The notes under the pieces: generated by a model
Told to the model about the DNA's origin: nothing
The model's database searches: none
The model's input: only the letters and a program-made list of their open reading frames with translations
Translations under genes and position numbers: made by a program
Origin: JAWKRB01 sp041389885
Lineage (GTDB): Bacteria; Myxococcota_A; Polyangia; Polyangiales; Ga0077539
Assembly (NCBI GenBank): GCA_041389885.1
Contig: JAWKRB010000018.1
Location: forward strand, 111,221 to 175,220
Direction of reading: 5' to 3'
Length of the DNA: 64,000 nucleotides
Part shown: piece by piece, positions 24,694 to 34,357 of the stretch
Layout of the letters: each line of letters starts with the position of its first letter
Numbering within the stretch: the first letter of the stretch is position 1

Positions 24694-26132
24694 CCGCGCA
24701 GGGCCTGCGAGGCCGCGCGCAGCTCCCGCCACGGCCGCGCGCCCTCGAGGAGCGTGAGCGTCGCGAGGTGCGCCGCGAGGGCGATGAGCGCGCGGATGAG
24801 GGGTGAGCCGACCCCGCGCGCGAGGTTGGGGAGCCAGGCGAAGTCGCCGGTGAGCGCGATCGCCGCGGTGGCGGCGACGAGGGGGGGCGCGAGGGAGGGC
24901 CAGAGCGCGCGCCCCAGGTGCGCCGACGACCACCGCACGAGGATCACCGTCACCGCCGCCGTGGAGAGGCTGTACGCCCACGCCACGACGCCGATGCCCT
25001 GGGAGTAGGTCGCGAGCACGAGGGCCCAGGTGGCGGCGGTCCAGAAGGCGAAGACCTTGAGGGCGAGGCCCGCGCGGCCCTGCGCCTGGAGCAGGGTGAA
25101 CAGCGGCCCGGCGATGAGCCCGCAGGCCATGTTCCCGGCGATGCCGAGGACCACCGCCGTGGCCGGGAGCCAGCGCGCGCCGTAGACCCGCTCGATGACC
25201 GTGGGCGCGCCGACGGTCATCGCGACGAGGATCGGCAGCCCGACGAGCAGCGCGGTGCGGGTGGCGCCGCGCACGGCGTCGAAGAGCACGGGGTCATCGC
25301 GGTCGAAGCGCGCGTAGATCGGCAGCTGCACCCGCGCGAGGGCGTTCACCGCCACCACGGGCACCTGCGCGTACTTCACCCCGAAGTCGAAGAGCCCCAC
25401 CGAGGCCGGGCCCAGCACCCGACCCAGCACCACGGGCGACAGGTTGTCTTTCAAGAACCCCAGCACGCTCATCGCCTGGACCTTCACCCCGTAGCCCAAC
25501 AAGCGTCGCAGGGCCGCGCCGTCGAGACCGAGGCCCGGAAAGCCCGGCGCGGCCATCCACGCCAGCGTGAGCTGCGTCGAGGCGCCGGCGATCTGCGCGC
25601 CCACGAGGGTCCACACGCCGCCGACCTTCGCGGCGAGGCCCAGCGCGATCGACTGCTTCACGAGCTGCGTGATGAGCTCGACGCGGCCGATGCGCGAGAA
25701 CGCGAGCTCGCGCTGCAGCCGGAGGTACGGCACCGCGCGGATCGCGCTCACGAGGTAGAGCGGCGCCATGGCGCGCAGCACCTCGACCTCGCGCGGCGCC
25801 AGGCCGTAGCGAGGCGCGAGCCACGGCGCGGTGACGTAGAAGACCACCGAGAGCGACGCGCCCACGAGCAGCAGAAAGGTCACCGCGGTGCGGTACTCGA
25901 CGGCGGTGGGCGCCTCCTTCTGCCGGAGGATCGCCGCGCCCAGACCGCCGTCGCCGAGGAGCGCGCCGAGGCCCAGAAAGAAGGTGCCGATGCCGTAGAT
26001 GCCGAAGTCGCGCGGCGCCAGCCAGCGCGTGAGCAGCAGGGACGTGGCCCAGACGTAGACCGACGCGGCGGTCTGGAGCGCCGCGAAGCGCGCGGTCTCC
26101 GAGAGGATTCGCCGACGCTGCGCGTCGCTCAT
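24684..26132 (-). CDS. Polysaccharide/lipid-linked oligosaccharide flippase (Wzx-like)
   Basis: The 482-residue protein has about twelve to fourteen membrane helices and the start ETARFAALQTAASVYVWATSLLLTRWLAPRDFGIYG, characteristic of the MOP/MATE-type polysaccharide exporters (RfbX/Wzx-like). Such proteins flip undecaprenyl-linked sugar units or glycolipids across the inner membrane. It is the last gene of a coupled minus-strand block (glycosyltransferase, methyltransferase, glycosyltransferase, methyltransferase, flippase), which supports a surface-glycan role. ATG at 26132 overlaps the methyltransferase stop. Confidence 0.9.
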   Translation of the reverse strand: MSDAQRRRILSETARFAALQTAASVYVWATSLLLTRWLAPRDFGIYGIGTFFLGLGALLGDGGLGAAILRQKEAPTAVEYRTAVTFLLLVGASLSVVFYVTAPWLAPRYGLAPREVEVLRAMAPLYLVSAIRAVPYLRLQRELAFSRIGRVELITQLVKQSIALGLAAKVGGVWTLVGAQIAGASTQLTLAWMAAPGFPGLGLDGAALRRLLGYGVKVQAMSVLGFLKDNLSPVVLGRVLGPASVGLFDFGVKYAQVPVVAVNALARVQLPIYARFDRDDPVLFDAVRGATRTALLVGLPILVAMTVGAPTVIERVYGARWLPATAVVLGIAGNMACGLIAGPLFTLLQAQGRAGLALKVFAFWTAATWALVLATYSQGIGVVAWAYSLSTAAVTVILVRWSSAHLGRALWPSLAPPLVAATAAIALTGDFAWLPNLARGVGSPLIRALIALAAHLATLTLLEGARPWRELRAASQALRGQS

Positions 26133-26803
26133 CGGGGCTTCGTCGCCTCGGCGATCCAGTTCATCACGAGCACCTCGCGGGCGCGCGGGTCGAGGGCGCG
26201 CGCGGCGAGGTTCACGAGCGGAATCGCCGCGCGGCCCAGCGCCGAGCGGTTCAGCTCAAGGTTCGCCATCTGCCCGAGGGTCGACCAGAACCCGCCCAGC
26301 GCGGTCACCCGCACGTCCACCATCCCCGCGTCGGAGAGCAGCGCGCGCATCCCGTGCTCGGTGAAGCGCCAGTAGTCGTGGGGCTCCTCGTGCGCCGCCC
26401 ACACGCCCGGCGCCGTGACCACCGCGACGCCTCCGGGGCGCAGCACCCGCGCCATCTCCCGCGCGCACCCGGCGGGGTCGCGCACGTGCTCCAGCACCTG
26501 AAACGACACCGCCGCGTCGAACGACCCGTCGTCGAAGGGCAGCGCGTCGGCCTCGGCGCGGAGGTCGGCGTCGGCGTCGCCCCCCTCGCGGTCGACGCCG
26601 ACGTACTCGGTCACGCCCGGCCCCAGCATCGCGCGGTAGGGCTTGTGCCCGCAGCCCACGTCGAGCACCCGCCCTCGGAGGGCGCCGAGCGCGGGCACCA
26701 GCGCGCGCCACATGGGGTCGAGGTGCAGGTGGAGCGGCTGCTGCCAGGTGGCAGGGTGCGGACGGTAGGGGTGAGGGGTAGGGACGTACCAGCGGGGCTT
26801 CAT
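26129..26803 (-). CDS. SAM-dependent methyltransferase (class I)
   Basis: The 224-residue protein starts MKPRWYVPTPHPYRP at ATG 26803, overlapping the previous stop (ATGA). The SAM-binding motif I is VLDVGCGHKPYR, followed by YVGVDREGGDAD, ADALPFDDGSFDAAVSFQVLEH and VLRPGGVAVVTAPG, the standard Methyltransf_11 order. The acceptor is probably a sugar or glycolipid made by the neighbouring glycosyltransferases. No membrane segment. Confidence 0.87.
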   Translation of the reverse strand: MKPRWYVPTPHPYRPHPATWQQPLHLHLDPMWRALVPALGALRGRVLDVGCGHKPYRAMLGPGVTEYVGVDREGGDADADLRAEADALPFDDGSFDAAVSFQVLEHVRDPAGCAREMARVLRPGGVAVVTAPGVWAAHEEPHDYWRFTEHGMRALLSDAGMVDVRVTALGGFWSTLGQMANLELNRSALGRAAIPLVNLAARALDPRAREVLVMNWIAEATKPR

Positions 26804-27814
26804 CGTTCCTCGGCGACGCGGGCGTAGAGCGCCGCGTAGTCGCGCCACAGCCGCGCGCGGGGATCATCCCCGAGCAGCGCGCGCTGCGCGAGGCGTAGCG
26901 CGTCTCGCGCGTCGGCGTCGCGAAACCAGCGCGCGAGGTCTTCGGGCCAGCGGTCCTGCGAGCGGTGCAGGAGCGACCCCGGCGCCTCGCCCAGCAGCTC
27001 CTGGTGCGGCGCGATGGGCGACGCGAGCACCGGCACGCCCGCCTCCATCGCCTCGAGGGGCACCAGCGGCATGCCCTCGCTCCGGCTCGGCGCGAGCAGC
27101 AGCTCGGCCCGCGCGAAGACGTCGCGCGCGGGCCTGCGCCCGAGGAGCGTCACCCGGTCACTCAGCCCCAGCCGGTCGCGCCGCGCCGCGAGCGCGCCCC
27201 GCTCGGGGCCGTCCCCCGCGATGACCCAGTGCCAGGGGAGCTTTCGCAGGGTCGACAGCGCTGTCGAGCATCTGGTCGAAGCCCTTCTGCGGGTCGAGCC
27301 GCCCCACGCTCGCCACGCGCAGCGCCCCCTCGGGAAAGACCACCGGGTCGTCCGACGGCGTCGGCGCGGGCGGCGCGTTGCGCACGACCTCCGCGCGCAC
27401 GCCGTGCTCCGCGAGCGCGGCTACGTCGTTGCGAGACAAGGCGATCCATCGCGTGCCGGGGCGCGATGCGGCGAGGCGGAGCACCCGGCGCGCGTCGAGT
27501 CCGAGGAGGCGATCGCGGGGCCAGTCTCCTCGGGGGAGCAGGTGAAAGGTCACCACGAGGGGCCTGCCTCGGGCCGCCAGGAGCGCGGCGCCCAGCCGGT
27601 CGGGCCAGGGCAGGTGGGCGTGCACCACCCGGCCCTCGGCGCGCACGTCGAGGGACCAGCGGAGCCACGCCGACCAGGGCGCGCGCCCCTCGTGCGCGAG
27701 GCGGGGGTGGAGCGCCGAGTCGACGCCTCGCGCGACGCCGAGCTCGTGCAGCGTCGCGGCCACGGCCTCGGCGCCGCCCGTGCCCACCGAGGGGAGGAGG
27801 TGGGTCACCCGCAT
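26800..27814 (-). CDS. GT4 glycosyltransferase, interrupted by one frameshift
   Basis: ATG 27814 overlaps the upstream stop by one base (TGATG). The N-terminal part MRVTHLLPSVGTGGAEAVAAT and the hinge RVASVGRLDPQKGFDQMLD are classical GT4. At 27,251-27,268 the frame is lost: after DQMLDSA the protein resumes as LSTLRKLPWHWVIAGDGPER in another frame, then VTLLGRRPARDVFARAELLLAPSRSEGMPLVPLEAMEAGVPV with the donor-binding E-x7-E. Intact length would be about 337 residues. The downstream stop is coupled to the methyltransferase start, as in an intact operon, so an indel error in the read sequence is likely. Confidence 0.8.
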
Positions 27815-28668
27815 CACGCGGGCCTCCTGCGCGCGTAGAAGGCCACGGAGTCGACCAGCAGCGCGCGCCCGGCGATCGCCGCGAGCCCGCGGTGGAGCGC
27901 CGCGTCGAGGCCGCGGAGCGCGCGGGTGAGGGGGTCGCGGCGCCGGTGCTCGGGGTCGATGAAGCGCGCGTGCCGGGTCCACGCGGGCTCCTCGAGAACG
28001 ACCTCGAGGCCCGCGCGCGAGAGCGCGGCGCGCATCGCGCGGGGAGAGAAGAACCACAGGTGCTCGGGGGGCTTGTACTGGTCCCAGGTGCGCGGCGCGA
28101 GGCGCGTGTTCACGCTGCCGAGCACGGGGACGACCACGCCCAGCACCCCGCCGGGCGCGAGCCTCGGCGCGGTCTCGGCGAGGGTCGCGACGGGGTCTGC
28201 GAGGTGCTCCAGCACGTCCCAGAAGGTGATGAGGTCGAAGGGCCCCTCGTCGTCGCCGAGGGACGCGACGATCGATCCCCGCACGCGGTCGTCGGCGTGC
28301 GCGCGCGCCTCTTCGCTCGGCTCGACGCCGCGCACCGCGAACCCTCGCGCCAGCGCGGCCTCGAGAAAGTACCCCGACGCGCATCCGACATCGAGCGCCC
28401 TCCCGCGGCGCACGCCGAGCTCGGCGGCGCGGTCGAGGCGCGCGGCCGACTTGCGCGCGGCGACGGCGCGCTCGCGCTCGAAGTAGTCGTCGTAGCCCGC
28501 GCCGGGTCCCGAGAAATATCCGTCGCGGTAGACCGCCTCCACCTCGGCGGCGTCGGGCAGCGGGTACACCCGCTCGAGGTCGCACCGGTCGCAGCGCCAG
28601 ACCGTGTGCCCGGCGATCTCGAACCGCCTGCGGCACAAGCCCTCGCAGAGCGGACAGGGCGCGCTCAC
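27814..28668 (-). CDS. Methyltransferase with N-terminal zinc-ribbon-like segment
   Basis: The 284-residue protein (GTG 28668, GTGA overlap) opens with VSAPCPLCEGLCRRRFEIAG and WRCDRCDLERVYP, two CxxC pairs as in zinc-ribbon methyltransferases of glycan loci. The SAM domain follows: ALDVGCASGYFLE, VRGVEPSEEARAHA, FDLITFWDVLEHLADP, LAPGGVLGVVVP. This arrangement is common in methyltransferases acting on sugars or lipid-linked intermediates. Zinc binding is inferred from cysteine spacing. Confidence 0.87.
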   Translation of the reverse strand: MSAPCPLCEGLCRRRFEIAGHTVWRCDRCDLERVYPLPDAAEVEAVYRDGYFSGPGAGYDDYFERERAVAARKSAARLDRAAELGVRRGRALDVGCASGYFLEAALARGFAVRGVEPSEEARAHADDRVRGSIVASLGDDEGPFDLITFWDVLEHLADPVATLAETAPRLAPGGVLGVVVPVLGSVNTRLAPRTWDQYKPPEHLWFFSPRAMRAALSRAGLEVVLEEPAWTRHARFIDPEHRRRDPLTRALRGLDAALHRGLAAIAGRALLVDSVAFYARRRPA

Positions 28669-29882
28669 GCCGCCCCCAGCAGCGCGCACACGCGCCCGGC
28701 GAAGTCGTCGGCGATGTGCGACCAGCGGTGAGCGCTCGCCACCTCGCGAGCCCGCTGCGCGCGGGCGTCGGCGGCCTCGGGGTCGCGCCACACCGAGGCG
28801 ATCGCGCGGACGAATTCGTCGGCGCTCCGGGCGACGAGCAGCGAGTCGCCGTCGCGGAGCTCGAAGCCCCGCGCGCCCTCGGGGGTGCTCACCAGGGGGA
28901 GGCCCGCGGCGGCGGCCTCGAGCACCTTGAGGCTCGTGCCCTCGCCCGCACGCAGCGCGTTCGCGAAGACCGACGCGCGATCGAGGAAGGGGGCGGTGCG
29001 GTCGACGGTGCCCGTGACCGTGACCCCTTCGCCCGCGAGGGCGCGCACCGCCGCGTCGGGCGCCCGACCGCAGAGCAGCAGCCGCGCGTCGGGGTGCTCC
29101 ACCCGCAGCCTCGGCAGCACCTCCCGCGCCAGGAACACCGCGGCCTCGACGTTGGGGCCGTGCGACATCGCCCCCACGAAGATCACCTCGCGCCCCTCGC
29201 GCCGCGACGGCGGCCGCCAGGCGAGGGCGTCGAGCTCGACGCCGTTGGGCACCAGCGCCACGGCGGCGCGGGTGTGCCTCCGAACGAGCGCGACGTCGTC
29301 GCCCCGCACGCAGGTCACGAGGTCGGCGCCGCGCCACGCCGCGCGCTCGAAGCGCCGCATCGCGCCCCACTCGCGCAGGGGCGCGCGCAGCACGTCGCGG
29401 GCGTAGCGGCTCTCGACGTTGTGCTCGTCGAGCACCAGCAGCGCCCCTGGGGCGCAGCGCAGGGCCGCGGCGGCGTAGGCGTGGCAGGCCACCACGGCGT
29501 CGAAGGGGCGGGCGTCGTGGCGGGCGCGCAGGGCGCGGAGGAGGACGCGGGGCGTGGCGTCTCGCGCGCGCCAGGGGTCCCAGCCGGGGAGTCCGCTGGG
29601 GAGGTCGCGCGAGAAGGTCTGCCACCGGGCGCAGTGCGCCAGCGCCTCGTCGCGCCGCGAGGAGCTCCCGAGGAACTCGACCGGCCACGCCCGCGCGAAG
29701 AGCTCGACCTCGCCCCGCCGCGCGAGGCCGCGGCCCAGGGCGGCGATGCGAATGCGCCCGCCCGAGTCCGCGGGGCAGGGGAGGTACGGCGCGACGACGG
29801 CGAAGCGGGGGCGATCATTTCTCCCGCGCGCCCCCACTGGACCCGCCGCGGAGAGCGCGTTAGGTACGAACTCGCTACTCAT
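28665..29882 (-). CDS. GT4 glycosyltransferase
   Basis: ATG 29882 (MSSEFVPNALSAAG) is chosen; longer in-frame starts would run into the divergent IscA-type gene. The 405-residue protein shows RFAVVAPYLPCPADSGGRIR, the acceptor half; LVLDEHNVESRYARDVLR; then VIFVGAMSHGPNVEAAVFL and the donor site FANALRAGEGTSLKVLEAAAAGLPLVST with the E-x7-E spacing. It resembles sugar transferases with PLP...NVE features used in exopolysaccharide synthesis. First gene of the five-gene minus-strand block. Confidence 0.88.
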   Translation of the reverse strand: MSSEFVPNALSAAGPVGARGRNDRPRFAVVAPYLPCPADSGGRIRIAALGRGLARRGEVELFARAWPVEFLGSSSRRDEALAHCARWQTFSRDLPSGLPGWDPWRARDATPRVLLRALRARHDARPFDAVVACHAYAAAALRCAPGALLVLDEHNVESRYARDVLRAPLREWGAMRRFERAAWRGADLVTCVRGDDVALVRRHTRAAVALVPNGVELDALAWRPPSRREGREVIFVGAMSHGPNVEAAVFLAREVLPRLRVEHPDARLLLCGRAPDAAVRALAGEGVTVTGTVDRTAPFLDRASVFANALRAGEGTSLKVLEAAAAGLPLVSTPEGARGFELRDGDSLLVARSADEFVRAIASVWRDPEAADARAQRAREVASAHRWSHIADDFAGRVCALLGAA

Positions 29883-29928
29883 TTCATCAACGGGGTCCTG
29901 CGCTGCGGGGCCTCTGGAGGATTGCGCC

Positions 29929-30252
29929 ATGGTCAGCCTTACCGACAAGGCCGCGGAGAAGGTCAAGGAGATCGCTGAGGCGGAGGGTTTGCTCGGGCAG
30001 GGGCTCCGGCTGCAGGTCAAGGGCGGCGGCTGCTCGGGCTTTCAGTACGACCTCTACTTCGAGGAGCAGGCCACCGACATGGATCAGGTGGTCGACTCGC
30101 ACGGCATTCAGCTCTTCGTCGACCCGCTGTCGCTCCAGTACCTGGAGGGCACGCAGATCGACTACGTCGAGAGCCTTCACGGCGCGGGCTTCAAGTTCGA
30201 GAACCCGCAGGTGAAGGGCACCTGCGGCTGCGGCAGCTCGTTCTCCGTCTGA
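29929..30252 (+). CDS. A-type Fe-S cluster carrier (IscA/ErpA-like)
   Basis: The 107-residue protein has the three conserved cysteines of A-type carriers: one in GGGCSGFQYDL and two in GTCGCGSSF at the end. It starts at ATG 29929, with a strong GGAGG eight bases upstream. It would bind and deliver Fe-S clusters to apoproteins. The gene is divergent from the glycosyltransferase at 29882 over 46 bases and stands alone on its strand; ErpA and IscA cannot be told apart here. Confidence 0.93.
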   Translation: MVSLTDKAAEKVKEIAEAEGLLGQGLRLQVKGGGCSGFQYDLYFEEQATDMDQVVDSHGIQLFVDPLSLQYLEGTQIDYVESLHGAGFKFENPQVKGTCGCGSSFSV

Positions 30253-30277
30253 GCGAGCGCTCCGGTCACTCCCCGTC

Positions 30278-31210
30278 CTACGCGCGGTCCGCGAAGGCCC
30301 GCGCGGCGTCTCTCAGCGTCACGAAGGTGTAGCCCCTCCGCCCGAGGTCTTCGACCACGGCGCGGAGGGTCTCGACCTTGCGCGCCGCGCTCACGCGCAC
30401 GTCGAGCTGGTGCGGGCGGAGGTCGTCGAGGCCGTCGTTCGCGTCGAGCAGGTCGATGCCGTGGAGCTCGAGGTTCACCAGCGGCCGCCCGTCGATCTGC
30501 ATCGTGAGGAGGCTCGCGCGTGAGGGCCCCGCGGCCATGATCGACGTGCCGATGTAGGGCAGGCGGGCGCCGCGGGTCACCCCGATGGGCAGCTCGATGA
30601 CCGAGCCCTTGTGCGGCGCGCGCCGCCAGTACGGGCGCGCGGGGATGTACGGGTCCGCCGGGGCGAGGAGCACGGTGGGGGCGTCGACCATGGAGCGGCT
30701 CTCGCGGCCCTGGGCCCGGATCATCCCGATCTTCGTCGCCTTCGCCCCCCAGTACGCGGGGCAGGGGAACACCGAGCTGTCATAGAACACGCCCTCTTCG
30801 GCGAGCACGTCGAAGACCTCGTCGTTGATCGTGTAGCCCGGCGCCCTGAAGCCCGCGGGGGCGAAGCCCTGCACCCGCGCGATGGCGTCGCGGCCCTCGC
30901 GCACCTCGCGGCGGATGCGCTCGCGGCCGAGGCGGGAGAGGTCGTATCGGTGGTGCTGCGAGTGGTTGGCGAGCTCGTGCCCCGCCGCGGCGAGCGCGCG
31001 CGCGGCGTCGGCGGAGGGGGCGTCGTCGAGGTCTTGCCCTACGACGAAGAAGGTGCAGGGGACGCCGAGGGCGCGGAGCGCGTCGAGGTACCTCGGCACC
31101 GCCACGCGGTAGACCGCGTGAGCCGACGCGCCCTCCGGCATCGGCAGGCCGTGGATGGCGTGGTAGCAGGGGATCTCGTCAAGGTCGACGCTGAGGGCGC
31201 AGAGCTTCAT
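30278..31210 (-). CDS. Polysaccharide deacetylase (NodB homology)
   Basis: The 310-residue protein from ATG 31210 has the NodB motifs: a Asp-rich SVDLDEIPCYH near the start, TFFVVGQDL, the zinc-binding HELANHSQHHRYDLSRL (N-H-S-x2-H), FRAPGYTIND and the distal NLELHGIDLLD histidine. Such enzymes remove N-acetyl or O-acetyl groups from glycans. No signal peptide, so it may act on cytoplasmic lipid-linked intermediates or be of the PuuE/allantoinase-like type. Followed upstream by dksA-like gene in the same direction, 20 bases away. Confidence 0.88.
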   Translation of the reverse strand: MKLCALSVDLDEIPCYHAIHGLPMPEGASAHAVYRVAVPRYLDALRALGVPCTFFVVGQDLDDAPSADAARALAAAGHELANHSQHHRYDLSRLGRERIRREVREGRDAIARVQGFAPAGFRAPGYTINDEVFDVLAEEGVFYDSSVFPCPAYWGAKATKIGMIRAQGRESRSMVDAPTVLLAPADPYIPARPYWRRAPHKGSVIELPIGVTRGARLPYIGTSIMAAGPSRASLLTMQIDGRPLVNLELHGIDLLDANDGLDDLRPHQLDVRVSAARKVETLRAVVEDLGRRGYTFVTLRDAARAFADRA

Positions 31211-31230
31211 CAGGTGGCGTGCTGGGCGCG

Positions 31231-31599
31231 TCAGCCCAGGGAGCGCTCGGCGCGCTCTTGATCTTCCTTGCACCGAATGCACAGGGTGGTCTCGGGGCGG
31301 GCCTCGATGCGCTTGACCGAGATCTCTTCGCCGCACTCATCGCAGGTGCCGAACTCGCCGCTGTCGATCTTCGTCAGCGCCCGGTCGATCTTGTCGAGGA
31401 AGTGCTTCTCACGCCCGCGGAGGCGAAAGGTGAACGACTGCAGGTACTCGCTCGCCGCGAGGTCCATCTCGTCGGGGAGGTCGTTCGCGTCGAGGGCCAT
31501 CTCCTCGTGGAGGGTGCTCTGCGCGTTCGCGACCAGCTGCGCGCGCTTCTCCAGAAGAATTCCACGGAAGCGCTCCAAATCGCTCTTGCTCAAGGACAT
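31231..31599 (-). CDS. dksA: DksA/TraR-type zinc-finger regulator
   Basis: The 122-residue protein starts MSLSKSDLERFRGILLEKRAQL, a coiled-coil-forming helix, and holds DELPDEMD-like acidic residues (DANDLPDEMDLA) at the coil tip. It ends in the four-cysteine zinc finger CDECGEEISVKRIEA...LCIRC. These proteins enter the RNA polymerase secondary channel and modulate transcription, often with ppGpp. Length and layout match short DksA-like proteins. It lies between two glycan genes and may be a separate unit. Confidence 0.93.
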   Translation of the reverse strand: MSLSKSDLERFRGILLEKRAQLVANAQSTLHEEMALDANDLPDEMDLAASEYLQSFTFRLRGREKHFLDKIDRALTKIDSGEFGTCDECGEEISVKRIEARPETTLCIRCKEDQERAERSLG

Positions 31600-31657
31600 C
31601 GCATCACCGCCTTCATGGGCACGAAGCGGAGAGGGTCCTCAAAGTGAACCGGCTCTG

Positions 31658-33123
31658 TCAAGCTCCGCGTGAGCTGAGGTCGAGAGAGTTCGCCTCGTGC
31701 GCGTCGCGCGGGAGCGCGTCGCCCCACGCCGGCTGCCGTCGACCGTGGCGGTTCACCACCGCGGGCGGGCGCAGCAGTCCGAGGCCGAGGAGCAGCGCGT
31801 GGATGCCCATCCAGTGGCTGACGTGACGCGCGGTCAGCCGCAGGTCGTCGACGCCGCGCGCGGGGGTCGAGCGCCGCCGGTGCTCCCCCGCCGACTCGAA
31901 GGCCGAGAGAAAGCGCTCGATCATGCGCTCGGGGGCCGAGCGGTCGCGGGCGCGCAGGGCCGCCGCGGCCGCGAGGCCGTGACGCCTCCGGGGGTTGCGC
32001 AGGAGGGCCACCACGGCGCGGGCGAAGCGCCAGTCGGCCATCTCCTCGTCGGGGCCGGGGTCGACCAGGAGCCCGCTGACCTCGTGCTCCACCTGCTGCG
32101 AGACGCCCATCTCGTCGGCGAAGGCCACCGCGGGGAGGCCCGACCAGAGGGCCTCGCTCACCACCTGCCCGTAGGTCTCGGAGAGGGAGGTGTAGGTGAA
32201 GAGGTCGGCGTTTCGGTAGAAGTCGGGCAGCGAGGTGACGGGGTACTCGCCGGGGAACCACGTGCGGTCTTCGACCCCGAGCTCGGCGGCGAGGCGGCGG
32301 AACACGTCGTGGTCGGGCCCGTCGCCGACGAGGGTGAGCGAGGCGTCGGGCACCGCCGCGGTGACGTAGCGGGCGAAGATGTGAATCAGGCGCTCGACGT
32401 TTTTTTCACGGGTGTGCCGACACACCACGAGCAGCCGCGCGCCCCGGCGAAAGTGCGCGGGGAAGGGGTCGCGCTGGGCGGGGAGGTCGAAGATCTTGGG
32501 CTCGACGTTGCGCGGGATCACGTGGATCGGCGAGGTCACCCCCGGTCGCGCCAGTAGCGCTCCAGCCCCGACGAGAGCACCACGAGGCCGTCGACGTCGT
32601 TGTAGGCCCGCACCGACGCGTTCTCCGCGAGGGAGAGGAAGGTCTTCTGAAAGGCCCAGTGCGCCGTGCGGTTGTGGTGCAGCGAGACCGGCATCACCAC
32701 GGGGTACACGCTGGGGAGGTGCACGGTGTTGACCGCGAGCATGGGGATGCCCTTGGCGTCGCGGAGCCACATCCCGAGGGCCATGAGCTCGGTGGCGGTC
32801 TGCCCGACGATCAGGTCGAAGTCCCAGCTCCGGGCCTCGCGCATGATGTTCTCGATCGGGAGGGGGATGCGCACGCCGGGGTGGTTTCGCAGCGGCAGGC
32901 TCGGAACCGCGATGTGGCGCTCGGGGAGGTCTTCGGGCTTCGCCTCGGGGTCGTGCGGCCCGATGATCGTGACCTCGTGACCGCGGCGGGTGAGCTCGCG
33001 GTAGAGGAACTGCGTCGCGAAGGTCGCGCCGTTCGCGTAGGGCAGCCGGATGTAGTCGCTCAAGATCGCGATGCGTCGGGGCCAGCTCGCCCTGGGCGCG
33101 ACGTGAAGGTGTGCGGGTGTCAT
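31658..33123 (-). CDS. GT4 glycosyltransferase, interrupted by one frameshift in a G run
   Basis: The start is ATG 33123 (MTPAHLHVAPRASWPRR). The N-terminal half has IAILSDYIRLPYANGATFATQFL, WDFDLIVGQTATELMAL and ends at a stop after LERYWRDRG. In the next frame the protein continues VTSPIHVIPRNVEPKIFD, LLVVCRHTREKNVERLI, and the donor motif FTYTSLSETYGQVVSEALWSGLPAVAF with E-x7-E. The break is the run of five C at 32,539-32,543; one more base restores GVTSPIH. Intact length would be about 488 residues, with a C-terminal hydrophobic segment. A homopolymer error is the best explanation. Confidence 0.82.
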
Positions 33124-33169
33124 CGGGATGGCGTCCGAGGGCCGGAGGTCTGGTAGAAGCGTCTGCACC

Positions 33170-34357
33170 GTGAAGATCCTCGATCTCGCTGAGTTCTTCT
33201 CTGAACGCGGCGGCGGAGTGCGCGCGTACCTAACACAACTGCTCCGAGAGGGCGGAGCTCGCGGTCATGACATGGTCGTGATCGCGCCGGGGCCGAGGGA
33301 CGAAGAGCTCGCTGTCGAGGGGGGGCGCGTCGTGCGCCTCCGCGGCCCGGCCATGCCCTACGACCCGAGCTACCACGCCCTCACCCGCGTGGGAGACGCG
33401 CGCGCCCGCCTCCGCGCCGAGCGCCCCGACGTCTTGCAGGCCTCGGCCCCCTACGTCGCCGCGCCGGTGGTGGCCATGGAGCGTGGGCCCCTTCGAGTGC
33501 TCGTGGTTCATTCTGACTTCATCGACACCTATGCACACCCCGTGCTCCGGTCCCTGGGCGGGCAGGGCTTCGCCGAGCGGGCCCTCGCGCTCCCCTGGCG
33601 CGCCTTCGCCCGAGGCGCCGCGCGCTTCGACCTGACGCTGGTCTCGGGCCCGTGGCTCGCCGCCAAGCTCCGGCGCCACGGGGTGCCCCGGGTCGTCTGC
33701 GTGCCCTTCGGCATCGACCACGCGCGCTTCTCGCCCGCCCTCCGCGACGACGCGATTCGCCGGGAATTGATGGGCGCTCGCGCCGACGCGCCCGGCGCGA
33801 AGCTGCTGGTGCTCGCGGGGCGGCTGTCGGTCGAGAAGCGCGCGGCGCTCGCGCTCAAGGCCTGCGCGCGGGTCGACCGGGAGGTTCCGCTGGCGGTGGT
33901 GGTGATGGGCGACGGGCCCGAGCGCGCGCGGCTCGAGGCCCTGGCCCGCTCGCTCGGGCTCTGCGCGCGATTTACGGGGTTTCTCACCGACCGGGAGCGC
34001 TACAGCCGGACGCTGGCCTCGGCGGACGCGCTGATCCACGGCTGCGCGGTGGAGACCTTCGGCTTCGTGGTCGCCGAGGCCCTCGCGTCGGGCGTGCCGG
34101 TCGTGGTCCCCGACGCCGGGGGCGCCGCGGACTTCGTCGACGAAGGCTGCGCCGAGCGGTATGACCGGGACGGCGGTCCGGTGGCGGCTGCGGTAGCCAC
34201 CCGGCGGCTACTGCAACGGCCAGCGGAGCACCTTCGGGCGGCTGCGGTGCTCGCCGGGGCGAGGGTGCCGACGGCGGCGTCGCACTTCGACGCCCTCTTC
34301 AACCTCTATGAGCGCTGCCTGCGCGAGGGCGTCGAGCGCGCCCTGGAGCCACGATGA
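33170..34357 (+). CDS. GT4 glycosyltransferase
   Basis: GTG 33170 gives VKILDLAEFFSERGGGVRAYL, a standard GT4 N-terminus with the G-G-V-R acceptor loop. The 395-residue protein continues with LVVHSDFIDTYAHP, FGIDHARFSP, LLVLAGRLSVEKRAALALKA and the donor site IHGCAVETFGFVVAEALASGVPVVVPDAGG with E-x7-E. It resembles mannosyl- or glucosyltransferases of PimB/PimC-like type, but acceptor specificity is not deducible. It is divergent from the frameshifted glycosyltransferase over 46 bases and overlaps the following deacetylase gene (ATGA). Confidence 0.9.
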   Translation: MKILDLAEFFSERGGGVRAYLTQLLREGGARGHDMVVIAPGPRDEELAVEGGRVVRLRGPAMPYDPSYHALTRVGDARARLRAERPDVLQASAPYVAAPVVAMERGPLRVLVVHSDFIDTYAHPVLRSLGGQGFAERALALPWRAFARGAARFDLTLVSGPWLAAKLRRHGVPRVVCVPFGIDHARFSPALRDDAIRRELMGARADAPGAKLLVLAGRLSVEKRAALALKACARVDREVPLAVVVMGDGPERARLEALARSLGLCARFTGFLTDRERYSRTLASADALIHGCAVETFGFVVAEALASGVPVVVPDAGGAADFVDEGCAERYDRDGGPVAAAVATRRLLQRPAEHLRAAAVLAGARVPTAASHFDALFNLYERCLREGVERALEPR